Assembly: GCA_018873245.2 (NCBI GenBank)
Contig: JAEMBT020000004.1
Location: 7,853,073 to 7,917,072, forward strand
Reading direction: 5' to 3'
From: Archegozetes longisetosus
Lineage: Eukaryota > Arthropoda > Arachnida > Sarcoptiformes > Trhypochthoniidae
Length of the DNA stretch: 64,000 nucleotides
In this document: piece by piece, positions 13,719 through 25,700 of the stretch
How the letters are laid out: the number at the start of each line of letters is the position of its first letter
How positions within the stretch are numbered: the first letter of the stretch is position 1
Made by a program: the position numbers and the translations under genes
Notes under the pieces: model-generated
Seen by the model: only the letters and a program-made list of their open reading frames with translations
What the model was told of the DNA's origin: nothing
Databases searched by the model: none

Positions 13719-15686
13719 ATGGATTTGAAATTATTTCGTAAAATTAGTTATAAATGTTGTATAATTTGTTTAACGCTTCTTTCGTTTGTCTATTCCTACG
13801 ATTCAAATGAATGGGAATCAAAAGGAGTATATGCTAAAAAAGAGCACTCATTAACTAAACCATATCAAGGTTTACATAGATTTATTTCAATTTAATTTAA
13901 TTATTAATTTAATTTGTATTGTTTATTGATATTTGATTTTACGATCTATTAATAAGAATTGACTTTTGTTATTTTTTGTCATTTAGTTATAGCTTATTTA
14001 CTGCTAAACTGATATAAACTTTTTGAACGCAAAGCCAGTTCAAAACTTGACTTAGAAGTGAAAATATATTCAAGTTAAGCATTGATCGCATTAATCACGT
14101 TTCTCGTATTTTCTTTCACTTTCCTAACAATTAATTCGTTGCATATATGTTATATTGCATTAGCTTCAATATTATTTTTGTCAATTTTATCATTGTTTTA
14201 AGTGTAGAAATAATGGTAGGAATAATTATTATTCACTATATTCATTAAATAGTTGAGTACACGTTGGAATAATTCAATTATTAACTATAATTTATAGTAT
14301 TTGCGTACATCATAGATAGAGAAAAGATCCATAAATTTATTAAAGAGCATATCATTTAACGTTCACTTAATATAACGGCTATTGTATGATTAGCTATCAT
14401 TTATCGTACTCAATATGAATCTGTTTTGCAGGTATAGCACCAAACCTAAAACGTTTTATCTAAACTTTATTTAAAAAAAACTATTTTGCAGAAGTGTTCT
14501 TTTAAACTATTGTATAATAGCACAAAGTTGAGAACTAGCTCAATATAATTATAGTTGAATAAGTTGAAAGTTAGGCAAAAATAATAGTTGAACGAAAAGA
14601 AGTTATGTTAAGGGGAGCACTTGAAGTGTGGCATGAATGAGACATGGACGTTATGTTAAAAATTTATTATAATTACTTAATTACGATTTACTTAATTATT
14701 GAAAGGAACGGGAATGACAATACCTAATTGGGACTTCCTCGGAGGCACAATGGTTACGACTAGCTTTATTAGACTAACACCTGATCAACAAAGTCGAACA
14801 GGAGGACTTTGGAATAAAGTTGTAAGTTTTCTCAACAACATCAAGTTCAAATGACTATTGATTAACTGGTTTTTATTTTGAAGCCATTTAGTTTTCGTAA
14901 TTGGGAAATACAGGCTCAGTTTAGAGTTAGCGGTCATGGAAAAGATTTATATGGAGATGGAATGGCTTTTTGGTATATTAGGGATCCTCTCAGAACAGGT
15001 TCGATTGTTTTTATTTTATCTAATTCTCACATAAGACTAATGAACCATTTTTAAAAATTAAATCAGGACCAGTGTTTGGAAGCGCAGATTACTTTTTTGG
15101 TTTAGGAATATTTTTGGATACATATGCGAACCAGAATGGAGTCCACAGTCACGGACACCCGTATATATCAGCCACGATTAATAATGGAACTATGGGTTAC
15201 GATCACGATAGAGATGGCACTCATTCAGAAATAGCTGGATGTGAGTCGAAGTTCAGAGGTGTTGACCACGACACGCATATTTCAATTAGATACGAAAACG
15301 ATGTCTTGACCGTCAACACAGACATCGATGGAAAAAACGAGTGGAAAGAGTGTTTTAGTGTTAAAGGCGTTCGACTGCCGACAGACTATTATTTTGGAGT
15401 GACGGCTGCGACTGGAGATCTTAGCGATAATCACGATATAATTTCTGTCAAGACATACGAATTGGAAGCTCCGGCACAATCTAATGAAGACAGATCTAAA
15501 ATCATGCCCTCCGCTTCTTTTTTCGCGCCTCCTCGCGATCACACGCCAGACCCACCGCCGCCAATGTCAGGATTTAAAATGTTTCTAATAATTTTATGTG
15601 CCATAATAGGGATTATAATTTGTGTAGTCGTTGGAGTTATGATCTTCCAAAAGAACCAAGAAAACTCTCGAAAAAGATTTTATTAG
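13719..15686 (+). CDS. LMAN2: VIP36-type L-type lectin, cargo receptor of the early secretory pathway
   Basis: Leguminous-type lectin that binds high-mannose glycoproteins moving between ER and Golgi. Exons 13719-13869, 14706-14821, 14884-14998 and 15067-15686 join in frame to 333 residues (human VIP36 is 356). Visible in order: a hydrophobic signal peptide ending around residue 26; the family start EHSLTKPYQG; the beta-sandwich lectin domain with FLDTYANQNG, YISATINNGTMGYDHD and GVRLPTDYYFG; the signature TGDLSDNHDIIS; one transmembrane helix (about residues 296-320); and a short cytosolic tail ending RKRFY, the VIP36-like ER-exit tail. The paralogue VIPL cannot be fully excluded, but KRFY favours VIP36. 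Gene start: first ATG before the signal peptide. Confidence 0.95.
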
Positions 15687-17391
15687 TATTTATAATAATT
15701 GATGAGCATATACATCCTCTGTTTACTCTTTATTTTTTAGAGTTTTATCAACTCCTTCATCTAATCCTTGATTTTCACATTCAATTTGATAAGGACTTTT
15801 AATATATGAAATTTTCATTTTTACAGTTCATAAGTGTTTAAACAGTTTGTTTATTATACTTTGAAATGTGATCATAAAATCAGTTAATAGTAGATAAAAA
15901 TAACTTTATTTTTCTTTTGGAACATTGTTCACATTTGATGATTATAAGCCGTTTGTGCATTACTGGAATGTTGATGATTATACCAAAACAAAATTTGTAA
16001 TTTAGACAACTATTCAACTCTAAATCTTATTTTTTCAACCACTTGAGCGATCTTCTCGCAGCTATTATAAGTTAAAAAGTGTAATGCAATAAAGAATTTT
16101 AATATAATATTTTGTTCGATACTACCTTTTATTTATATCATCCAATCTGGAAAATAAATCAATTTAATTAGAAAAGTAAATAATTTAGTTTGAGTACAGC
16201 ACTAACTGTAATTGAAATTGTTGTGAAGATGAGTGTAATTTGTTGACATTCTTGTTAAATCAGAAAAAAATCAGTCAAATTAATTGATATTTGAGTCAAT
16301 TTTCTCTATTACTGACTGCTTCTGTGTTTTCGATAGCATTTTCTTGTGCCGCGAAATTCTTGGCCACATGACAGAGAATCTAATGAGAGAACAAATTTTA
16401 TTTAAATTCAAGTGACCAGTCATTGAGAAAAGGTTTCATTAGATTTTTTGACGCTAAAATCTTAGGTTAATCGTTAATTACTTCATTAGATTTTGATCCT
16501 TTGACTATTTGACGCGAAACTAAAAGAGCGAACAAATTAATGACTGTACTTAGAAAATCAATTCAAGTCATAGTTTATTTCAGACCAGATCCTGCACTCT
16601 GAATATTAGCGGTAATTCGTTCGCATAATCTTGATTTTGATTCTGAATACAAACTTCTGGCTTGCGTTGGTTGAGACGACATAACAATTGAATTATTAAA
16701 TTACATTTAAATAAATTATATTGCGATCTAGTTAACTATTTAATCAATGGTATAGTTTGTTATAGGAAAGCATACTAGTGAGTCTTAAACTGCAACTGTA
16801 GTCAAATCGTTATTGGGTTTACTCATTGGATGTCAATCAATTTACCGAATCAACAGCAACATGAATGAGTTTTTCAAAACATGCGTTTTATGTCCTCTGG
16901 TGTTCATTATATTTATTATTCAGTATATAGGATACAACCAAAACTTATTGAGTGCAAAAGTTGATGGAAACTTGCAAAGTAAAACTTAAAACAAGCCTAA
17001 ACTTAGTGCTAAAAATTTAATTTGATTGACTGTCTCATTGAAGTGATTAGTACTGTTTATTAAAAGGGTTGGTTTAATCAGTTGATCTTAACACGAATTT
17101 TCAATTATAGTTAATCTAGCTTTGATATAGGAAACTTGTAAGCAGAGAGTTTAGGTGTGTCGCTGGTTTGATATCTCAGCCAAACCTATTGAAGCATAAG
17201 CCAAGTTCCCAATATTTACTCGTTATCCGATATCAGTGATAAAATAGGCGGTACTCAAAATATTGAATATTTAATAATAATATAGAACTTCACGTGTGGT
17301 ACGACTTTTATTACCAAATTATAGTATGATTTTAGAAGTGTTAACAAAACTAGTCTCTAGCCTTATGTCATGTTTAATAAACAATTGATCG
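15687..17391. other. Gap between LMAN2 and HPS1
   Basis: Holds the LMAN2 3' UTR, with an AATAAA at 16088-16093, then AT-rich sequence. A short ATG frame at 16861-16989 (42 residues) has one strongly hydrophobic segment like a signal anchor and could be a first exon, but I found no downstream exon for it. The region before 17392 is the likely HPS1 promoter. Confidence 0.4.
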
Positions 17392-19997
17392 ATGGAGGCT
17401 TTCTTAGTGTTTGATCCGCAAAATAACTTAATATCGGCTAAATGTAACAAACAGTTCTCCGACTATCTCATTGAATCTGCCAATCAGAATGGCTTCCAAA
17501 TTGAAGATATTGACTCTGAAGACGTGAATAAGAACGAGAATTTAAGAAATTTCTTATCAGTATTATTGACTCCTTACGTTGCCTCTCAAAGATATCTTAC
17601 AGATAGCAATGATATTGCGTTTGATTGTATTAGAAATTCAAAAGCGCTCTTTTCCAAGGTATTCAAAATTCAATTTGTTTCACTTAATTCAGTACTGATC
17701 GGTCGTCAACTTTTTAAGCGACAAGAGTTCTTTTTCCTATACATTTTCGCTGACACAGAAAACCAGATTTTGATGCAGAGAAAAGTTGATACTTTCGCAC
17801 AAATAATACAATTTATTTTTGGTCCAACAATTCAAGTCATGAAAACTTATGATTATTTAGTTGAGACGGCGTTTAATATGATTGACAAATGGCAACAATT
17901 AAGTGAAAGCATGACTTTCATGGTAGAAGTAAGTAATGTTGCAATTTGTTTAAAGCTTTGAAACATTTACTTTTGATTAATTGCTAGTCAATTGAACGTC
18001 TTTTGGTTGGACCTGAATTAAGTTCTCTTTGTAATTGTACTTTGCAACATATCCTGACTAAAATTAGATCATCAAAACCTTCATTAAATGAAATTGCGTG
18101 TCATACTTATTTATTTTATGGGTTCAAATATATAACTTCATATTCGTGGTAAGCCTAAGCCATAGCATCCTTCTAATTCATTTTTCGGCTTTACTTTTTT
18201 GTATAATAAGATTTTTCTAGCATTAAGTCTCGAGTGATTAACGTTTTTCAAAAGATTATCATAATAGATGCTTTGATGAATTTTCATATCTATTTGTTGC
18301 GACAACAGCCGCAATACCTCTAAGGTATCACGAGGAGATATGCTTCTCATGCTATTACTTTCACACTCTATTGATTTTGATGTCAAATTGGAAGCAAATA
18401 ATGAACCAGAAGACGTCAAATATAATAGAAGTACCAAACAAGTGGATTTAAATCTTTCGAACTCAGCTATGAAGGACAAACAAAACGGTTCGATAAATAC
18501 AAAAGATTCAAATTATCATCAATTATTAGTATTTCTTGGATCTAGTAATGACCCAAAATTATTAGTACCATATATTTATAGAAGATTAACCATTGAAGGC
18601 GACCTGTTTGTTATCATTCTTAGCGAGGTATGATAAATCGGTTTGAGCGCACTTTTTATCTCAATATTGTTGAGGTTTCGACTGTTAAATGGTCAGCATA
18701 GATAACAATCAAGTGTAGCTATCATTGCACAAAATCAGTTAAATATCAATTAGAGCGTGTTTTGCAACAATGTTGGGATCAAAAGTCAAATATACTTGAA
18801 AAACTTGGATTCAAGTGACATTTTATGGCAAACTGAAGTGATTTAGTAATTGTTTTCTCAATAGCTTCCGTCACAGTTGTCGTCAAGTATTTACATAATA
18901 ATCAGCACAATTGAAACACTAGTAGATGCGCCAAACGAAAAGAGATGCTGCCATACAGTTATCCAACTGCAGAATAGTATAAAGAAAATCAGAGATTATG
19001 CCTACAAAAATAACTTAATCAACGATAAAGTTCATCTTGCATTATTAAACAATCTAAACAGACTAACGAAAACCAAGATATTTGATTATATAACGAACTT
19101 AGAGCTAAAACTACTTAGTTTTCAACTTGAAGCACAACTTTCTTTAATTAATAATTCATTGCGTGAAAGCTATAAACTATTAGTATTCGATACATATTAC
19201 AAGAATTCACTCGTTCCTAGTGTTCAAAACTTTTATATAAATTTGTTTAACGAAGTCCAACGCTATTGCCAAAAGACTTTTAATCATTATTTAGGGTATT
19301 TCGAGGTTAAAAATCAGCGCAACATGACTTTATTGGGAATTAATGTAGATATCAAAGACTTGATAGGATTTATTTACATCGATAGGACACTCAATGAGTT
19401 AATTATAGCCCCGATTGAATATATTGTTTACGATTGTGATAACAACGAAGAAATACCACTGAGAGACAATAGTTTCAGTCAGTTATATAATAATGATCTC
19501 ACAAATGTGATCGTAAACATGGTATTTCACGCATATAATTCATTAATCAATGGTAATCTAATGACCATATGGACTGATGGAGTTCTACACTACTCCTATT
19601 CAATGTGGTTCGAAGACTCCACAGTCAGTTTCATTTTTTATCACAAATTTCGAATAATCCTCATTTTCATATCTAGTATTTATCAGGATTATTTTCTTCT
19701 AATTTAAAGGGTTCAACGCTGAAGCCTAGAGTCAAGAGCTTCAAACTGCACTCTTATCCCAGTATTATCTCTGGAAACTTTATTCAGAACATAATAAATC
19801 TTAGTTTTGCAAAGGAGCAGAAACTTCAACGCAAGTGTCAGATATCGCTGTCTCAAAAAGCAAACATGTCCTGCTATCCCTACGAATTATTTTGTATTTA
19901 TAAAACATTATCGGCTGAAGATGAAATAAACGTGATCGAAAATACGAAGAAGTTGGCGTCAAAACTATGGGAAATCGGAGTTTCATCAGAAATTTAA
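17392..19997 (+). CDS. HPS1: HPS1, subunit of BLOC-3 (Rab32/38 exchange factor)
   Basis: BLOC-3 (HPS1 with HPS4) is the guanine exchange factor for Rab32/Rab38 in lysosome-related organelle biogenesis. Exons 17392-17928, 17988-18148, 18309-18627, 18865-19623 and 19710-19997 give 687 residues (human 700). Longin-type beginning MEAFLVFDPQNN. The third exon carries SRGDMLLMLLLSHS, matching the human LRPADLLALIL block. The fourth has RNMTLLG and LIGFIYIDRTLNELIIAP, matching the human RNITMV and VHFIYVDRTTGQMVAP stretch, followed by YSYSMWFED. The last has ASKLWEIGV. The acceptor at 18308 (CAG) was chosen because it restores phase and alignment; a better-looking TAG at about 18210 runs into a stop. 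It is convergent with DBNL, 410 bp apart. Confidence 0.88.
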
Positions 19998-20407
19998 TAA
20001 ATATTTAATATATAAATAATAGAAAATACATGAAGTATTGACTTGAAGTAGTTCTACGTTAAGTCTTAATTAGCAACAAATGCAAGTTTTAAAAAATGCT
20101 CCTAAAAATCAGTCGTAAAGTAATGGTTATATTAAAAAAATGCCATAACCAAAAGTAATTAAAGTCTTATAATTATTAGACACGAATAGTGTCGGTTAAG
20201 CTTTAAAATCATTGATTCAAATAAACTGGTGAATGATTCAGACAAACTGTTTCTCATCATATCCATAGACAACAGACTAACAAAAGATTGATTAACCTAT
20301 AGAATTAGCAATTCGTTTGTAAATATTAGTATTCGCAAACAATTCCTCAGAATCCATCTATCAGTCAATGAGTCAATGAGTAAAATTTAGTGGAAAAGTT
20401 TGTAGAT

Positions 20408-22703
20408 TTAATCGATTAGCTCAACGTAATTAGCAGGAAATAATCCATAAGTGCCATCGCTGGCTAATCCCTGCCACCAACCAGAGTCGATCTGTTCGAT
20501 ATGAGTGATGATGTCATCGGGATCGAAACTGATTTCAGTTTCATCAGCTATTGATAATCAATTGAGTTGTTTTAGACACTTTGAACAGAATAAGTCTAAT
20601 AATTAAAAGAATAGTTGATGACTGACCTGCTTGATAATCGAATAGAGCTCTCGCTCTCAAACCTTCATTTCTAAACGATTCCTTTTCATTAGACATCAAG
20701 TTTTCTGTGTTATCGTATTGATCTTCTTCTATTACATTATTTGTGTCTATCAAATAAATAAGTCGATAATTACACAAATTCCAAACATATAAACATTTCT
20801 TACCGTCCCAAGTTTGTTCTTCAGCAATGTCTTCAAGTGGACGATTGTCCAGATATGTTTCTTGCAATAAGTTTCGTGTATAACCAACATCTGAAGGTTC
20901 TATTTCTCTATGATTTTCTTGTTCTTCCGAAGTATAAACTGGTGATTCAGCTTTGACTTCATTACTCACTTCATTTCTTACTTCGTTTCTTACTTCGTTT
21001 CTTACTTCGTTTCTTACCTCATTTCTTACCTCGTTTCTTACTTCACTTGTTACTTCATTTATCACTTCATTTTTCACTTCATTTTGAATGATAGAATGAT
21101 TAGCAGTGATGGGATCTTCTTGCTCAACAGCTGCAGGAGGTCTGGACTCATTAGAAGCACTAGAATTGGTATTTGTAGCATTTATAGTATTGATTGGCAC
21201 ACTTTTATTGGGTTCGAACATATTTTTTCTGCTAGAAACTAGTTTATCCTCAGATTGATAAGCATTTCGAATGGAGTTCATTTGGCCCGCGCTTGTGTTC
21301 TGTTCAAAGATAGCACGCGCATTCTTTATGGATCTCTGTGAAATAAGAGATTTTGCTTCTTCTGCTCTCTCTCTTCTCATCATCTCACTTCTCTTACGTC
21401 TTTCATCGTCATCATTGCTGCCATTATCAACAGTTGCCTTATCTTTAGTATCATTTTGAGCAGCATTCGCAGCATTTTGTTCTGCTTCGCGCACCTTTAA
21501 TATTTGTCTGTCTCTTTCTCTCGCAATAGCTTCTCTTTGCTTTGCTTCTCGCAGTTCTCTTTCCTCTCTTTCTCTTTCAAGAATAGCTCGCGCTTCAGCT
21601 GCCTTCTTCTTTTCTTCGGTCAATCGCTTCTTTTCTTCTTCTTGAGTTTGAACCCAAAACTTTTCTCTATCGGTTTGACTTATTTCTCTTTGCGGTTGAA
21701 CTCTCTTGTAGTTGGTTCCGACTGGACTTATATTTTCACTCAAATCTGAGCGGTCCTTAAGGTTAACTTTTGCCGAGACTTTGGAAATTTGACTCAAAAT
21801 AGTTGATGGTTCGACTTCTTCTTCAGTTCGAGCGTGGATTGTCAGATGAGCGCCTTTGAAAAAGTCTGATATATCACGAAAATGATTTATACAAATTCCT
21901 TTCCTCTGAAGTGGTGCTCCTTCTCCTTGCTACCAATCAATTATTCAAGTCAATTAGTTTTCAGATTCAAAATTACAAGTTTGAAGCTTAAATAAATAAA
22001 TTAGACTTTAATTTACCCAATTTATAAGAATATACTTGGTGAGTTCAGTGTCTGGATCCTTTACTTTACAAAACGCATACAGTATTTTGCTGTTATTAAA
22101 CTCATCGAACAGTTGTTCGAGACCTCCATCTCCTTTATCTACATTTAAAAAAACAAATTTTAATTAAAGTAAAACATGTAATTATCACCAAATGTTTTGC
22201 TACTAAATAATCGAAATAAAAATCAGAAAAGATTTGTATAAGAGAAAGCAACTCTTTAGGCCGGCGACCAGATAAGTCATCAATGTAAACAAATCAATAG
22301 GAAATCTGTTTTGATGTTATGAACGCGTTTTTCCACTACAGTGAGTCCTGCATTGGAAAACATTTTATATTTCTTTATTGAAATTAAGAACGTGTTACAT
22401 TTTTTTAACCAAGAATTATTTTTTACGTGGTCGCCGGTCTAAAGGGTTGTCTTCCCTTACTTTGAGAGACTTTTATCATGATAAAAACAATTAAACTAAT
22501 ATTTTGATACAGACCAACAAGTGTTAAGTCGTTTGTTTGCTTCACATATCCAAACAGTGCCCTAAAAATCAAATGATTATTCAATTAAATAACATAAACG
22601 AATTAATAACAGATACTAACCAATTAGTCGGTGACTTTTCATCAATGACTTCTTTATATGCAGCCACCATTTGGTCGCGATTCGCATAGAAATTGACACT
22701 CAT
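20408..22703 (-). CDS. DBNL: Drebrin-like protein (Abp1/HIP-55), actin-binding endocytic adaptor
   Basis: Links F-actin to endocytosis and signalling. Minus-strand exons 22703-22621, 22561-22515, 22138-22017, 21929-20804, 20746-20627 and 20547-20408 join in frame to 545 residues (human 430). Order: ADF-homology domain (about 1-135), including [21 protein letters not shown] and LTKYILINW; then [19 protein letters not shown]; a charged, probably helical REREER-rich segment (about 160-270); an Asn/Ser-rich linker containing an 11-fold four-residue repeat; and a C-terminal SH3 domain with ALFDYQA, the [17 protein letters not shown] core and [10 protein letters not shown] at the very end. The extra length lies in the linker. 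Tail-to-tail with HPS1. Confidence 0.95.
20952..21083 (-). repeat. 12-bp coding minisatellite in DBNL (NEVR repeat)
   Basis: Eleven in-frame 12-bp units encode [16 protein letters not shown], five NEVR, NEVS and NEVK in the DBNL linker. The central units are nearly identical at DNA level (CTTCGTTTCTTA on the plus strand), pointing to recent unit expansion. The edge units have drifted. Confidence 0.95.
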
Positions 22704-25700
22704 TTTGTTTTTGGTTTCTATTTGCTTAATCTATAAAAAGATAAGAACAATAATTGACTAGACATTCATTTATTGATAACTCTTTCATAATAGACTGCAA
22801 TAAGAAATAAAAATTCAAAGAATGACTCAAACAAATGGCTTACAATCTATTATTAACTAAATAATTACTAAACGAATGAATATATAGTAAGACTTATATG
22901 AAAGACGCATAAATTAATAATAATTATAACAATTAATTACTTGTTTTGATGATTAGTTGTAAATAAATAATAAATTTTCATGAACTAAACTTTAATCAAA
23001 AACATTGTAAGTCAAGTCTAAATGTTGCTATCCTTTGGGCGCATGCGAGAATACGAGATCAACACTTGTGTAGGTCTCTCAACTGTCATCGTTTTTAAGT
23101 CATTTTCCAAAATTTGCCAATCTTCCTAGAAATGTTGACAATTTTTTAAAAACAAGTTTTTCATTCAGTTCAATGAAATAGTTTGAAAGTCAGAGCAAAA
23201 CATGTAAGTATTTAGAACTGAAGCTTCAACTCTTTTTGCATAAGTACATTTGCATCACAGAATATATGATCGCTTTAATTAGAACTAAGAAATTTAATAG
23301 CTTTCTCTAAACCGATATTTGCTGTGTGTGCACTGTTTCAGGTCAAAGGTTAGGCAAAATCAGCAACATTGAGTTTTTTCTCTTAGAAAGAAAGTTTATC
23401 AAAGTCATCTAAATTTTTTTCTAATAGATTTCTAAAACAGCTTCGAGTAATTGATGTTTAAAATTAAGGATAAAACTTAAGAATTTAGTGTAAACCTCAT
23501 AATCAAAGTGAGGAAATAGGTTAGAATCGTGTACAGGGAAGTAATATAAACTTTGGATGCATCAAAGTCTTGTTTGAAAGCAGGATCAAAAGTTGAATAT
23601 GACACAAGGTATTCTGATTTGTCGCGATTGACGAGCAGATCAATCGATTATTTTTTTTTCTTTAATTCCTCATTAAGAAGGTTTCTAAAGAATATTCGAT
23701 GATTACATTGAGTGAATTGAAGTAGATTAAGGAAAAGTGGTCATGTTGTTAACTTTCTAACTATCAATAGATGAGTGTTTAGATTACGGAAAACATTTTG
23801 ACAGTAAACATCTCTAAAACGGTTATTATCAGAAGATATATAAGCAGTTTGTTATAAATTCGTCTTACTTTATGTCAAAATTAGCTTTCAGTTCAGATAT
23901 TTTGCACAACTCAACTGATTGTTTATATTATACGAAAATATTAGTTTCTTTCAGATTAAACCCAATTTTTGTATTGACTTGACTGACAGATTGTTGTCTC
24001 TCTTCGAATCAGGTAAGAATTGATTGAATATTGCGCTCTCTTATTAGTTTAATGTATTGTTAGATGTGAACAAATTTAGTGATTCTGTCAAATGTCAGAC
24101 AAACAGTCGCTTTGTGTAAATAGCAGTACAAATGTTATGATTTTATGCATTCACACTTATAATAATATTTTGAATACTAGAAAACAGATTCAAATTGAAA
24201 TGTATTGTGACCGTCTCTAAGACTTTATTTGCGTTTGTTCTCATGTGAAATGTTGTACATGTTTATGAAAATAGAATCTCCTTTAAAGGTTCACAATTAG
24301 TATGAGTTAGATATAATGTAAAGTCATGTAAAACTTGTATTAACGATGGAACAAATATTTAAATGAATAATTAACTGGATCAGTCTATAATGGTTGTGTT
24401 GATTAAGACGTGAGTTATTGATAATTAAGAGACAATAAATGGGAGTAAGTTAAATGTAGCAATGGATTAATGTTTCAATTGATAATAAAATAGGGAGAAA
24501 GAGGCGTATTAGGAATATTGATATAACCATATATAAATATTTAGCGTTTGGTGCATTCGCCCTTTTCTAGTCAGTCACTATAATAATCAATAGCTGGTTC
24601 AAATGATTCTCATCTCAATAAATCAATTTTGACAATTTAATGGGCTTATGTCAAATAAATGTTAGCGCAACACCATTATAGGCATCAACGATCAAATGCT
24701 AAACTATTTTAATTATAGCCAATTATAATACTGTATATTTGTCTTATGGACTATTGAACATCTCTTGCCCAATATCTGTAGCGAGCCAACTTATCAATTA
24801 TTCAACTATTTGTGGGTTTCACAAACTTATCAATTATTTAACTATTTTCGAGTTTGACAAACTCCATTATCAGCATATTATTTATTTTGATAGCTAATTG
24901 ATTTTTGCACAATTGTTTATATAATGCTGCTGTGCTTTCCTTGCTTCCCTTAGTCGTGTTTATTTAATGTTTATTCAATAAGTAGTCTTGTTTATTTAAT
25001 TACGAAATTCATGCTTTAAACTCGTTTTTGTATCGATATTCAATCGATAATGTGTAAACCTTTCAAATTAGTTCTTAAGCTCGGCTTTAAAAACGCAACC
25101 TAAGGTACAGTACTGTATTTAGTACTGTATATAAACTGTTGAGTCGTCACATGATTGATCTGCAAAGCATATGAATCTAATATATTCTTATATCTGAACT
25201 TTTAATTGAGTTATGTATTGTTTTCGGTGCTAAGTGGTACTAACTGTCACTAGTTGTTTATTAACTACTTTAAACTATATTTTAGGACATGTGTTACGAG
25301 ATAAAAATTGATCTTTCATCAAATGATTACAAATTAGATTATAAATAGTATGTATTAGAAAATAAATTAACTTAAAAGCTGTCTCAAAATTAATGCTCAA
25401 TTATTCTGTTGAGAAGCCGTGACTCATGTCACGCAACAAAAACATTTTCATACACTTTTCGTAACTTCTAATCATTTACTTATCAATGGATTGAGCGAAA
25501 GTATTTGATTAGCGAAATAATCAAATAACTAAACTTATTTTGCATCACATTAAAAATCATGTGACGTTTGCTTGAATTTGATATGAATGTTTTTTTAATA
25601 AGGAAGTTTGCGATTCGCAAACTTGTCATAAATTCATTTTTATTTGATATAATTGCAAATTTTTTTTATTAAGGTTACGCTAAACTTATAAATAGTTGTC

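Noticed and set aside
18210-18324. HPS1 exon starting after TAG near 18,210
   Set aside because: The frame runs into a stop before a usable donor, and alignment places the join at 18,309.
21271-21749. Plus-strand open frames across the DBNL charged region
   Set aside because: Phe/Ser/Leu-rich mirror of the Glu/Arg-rich coding strand, typical shadow.
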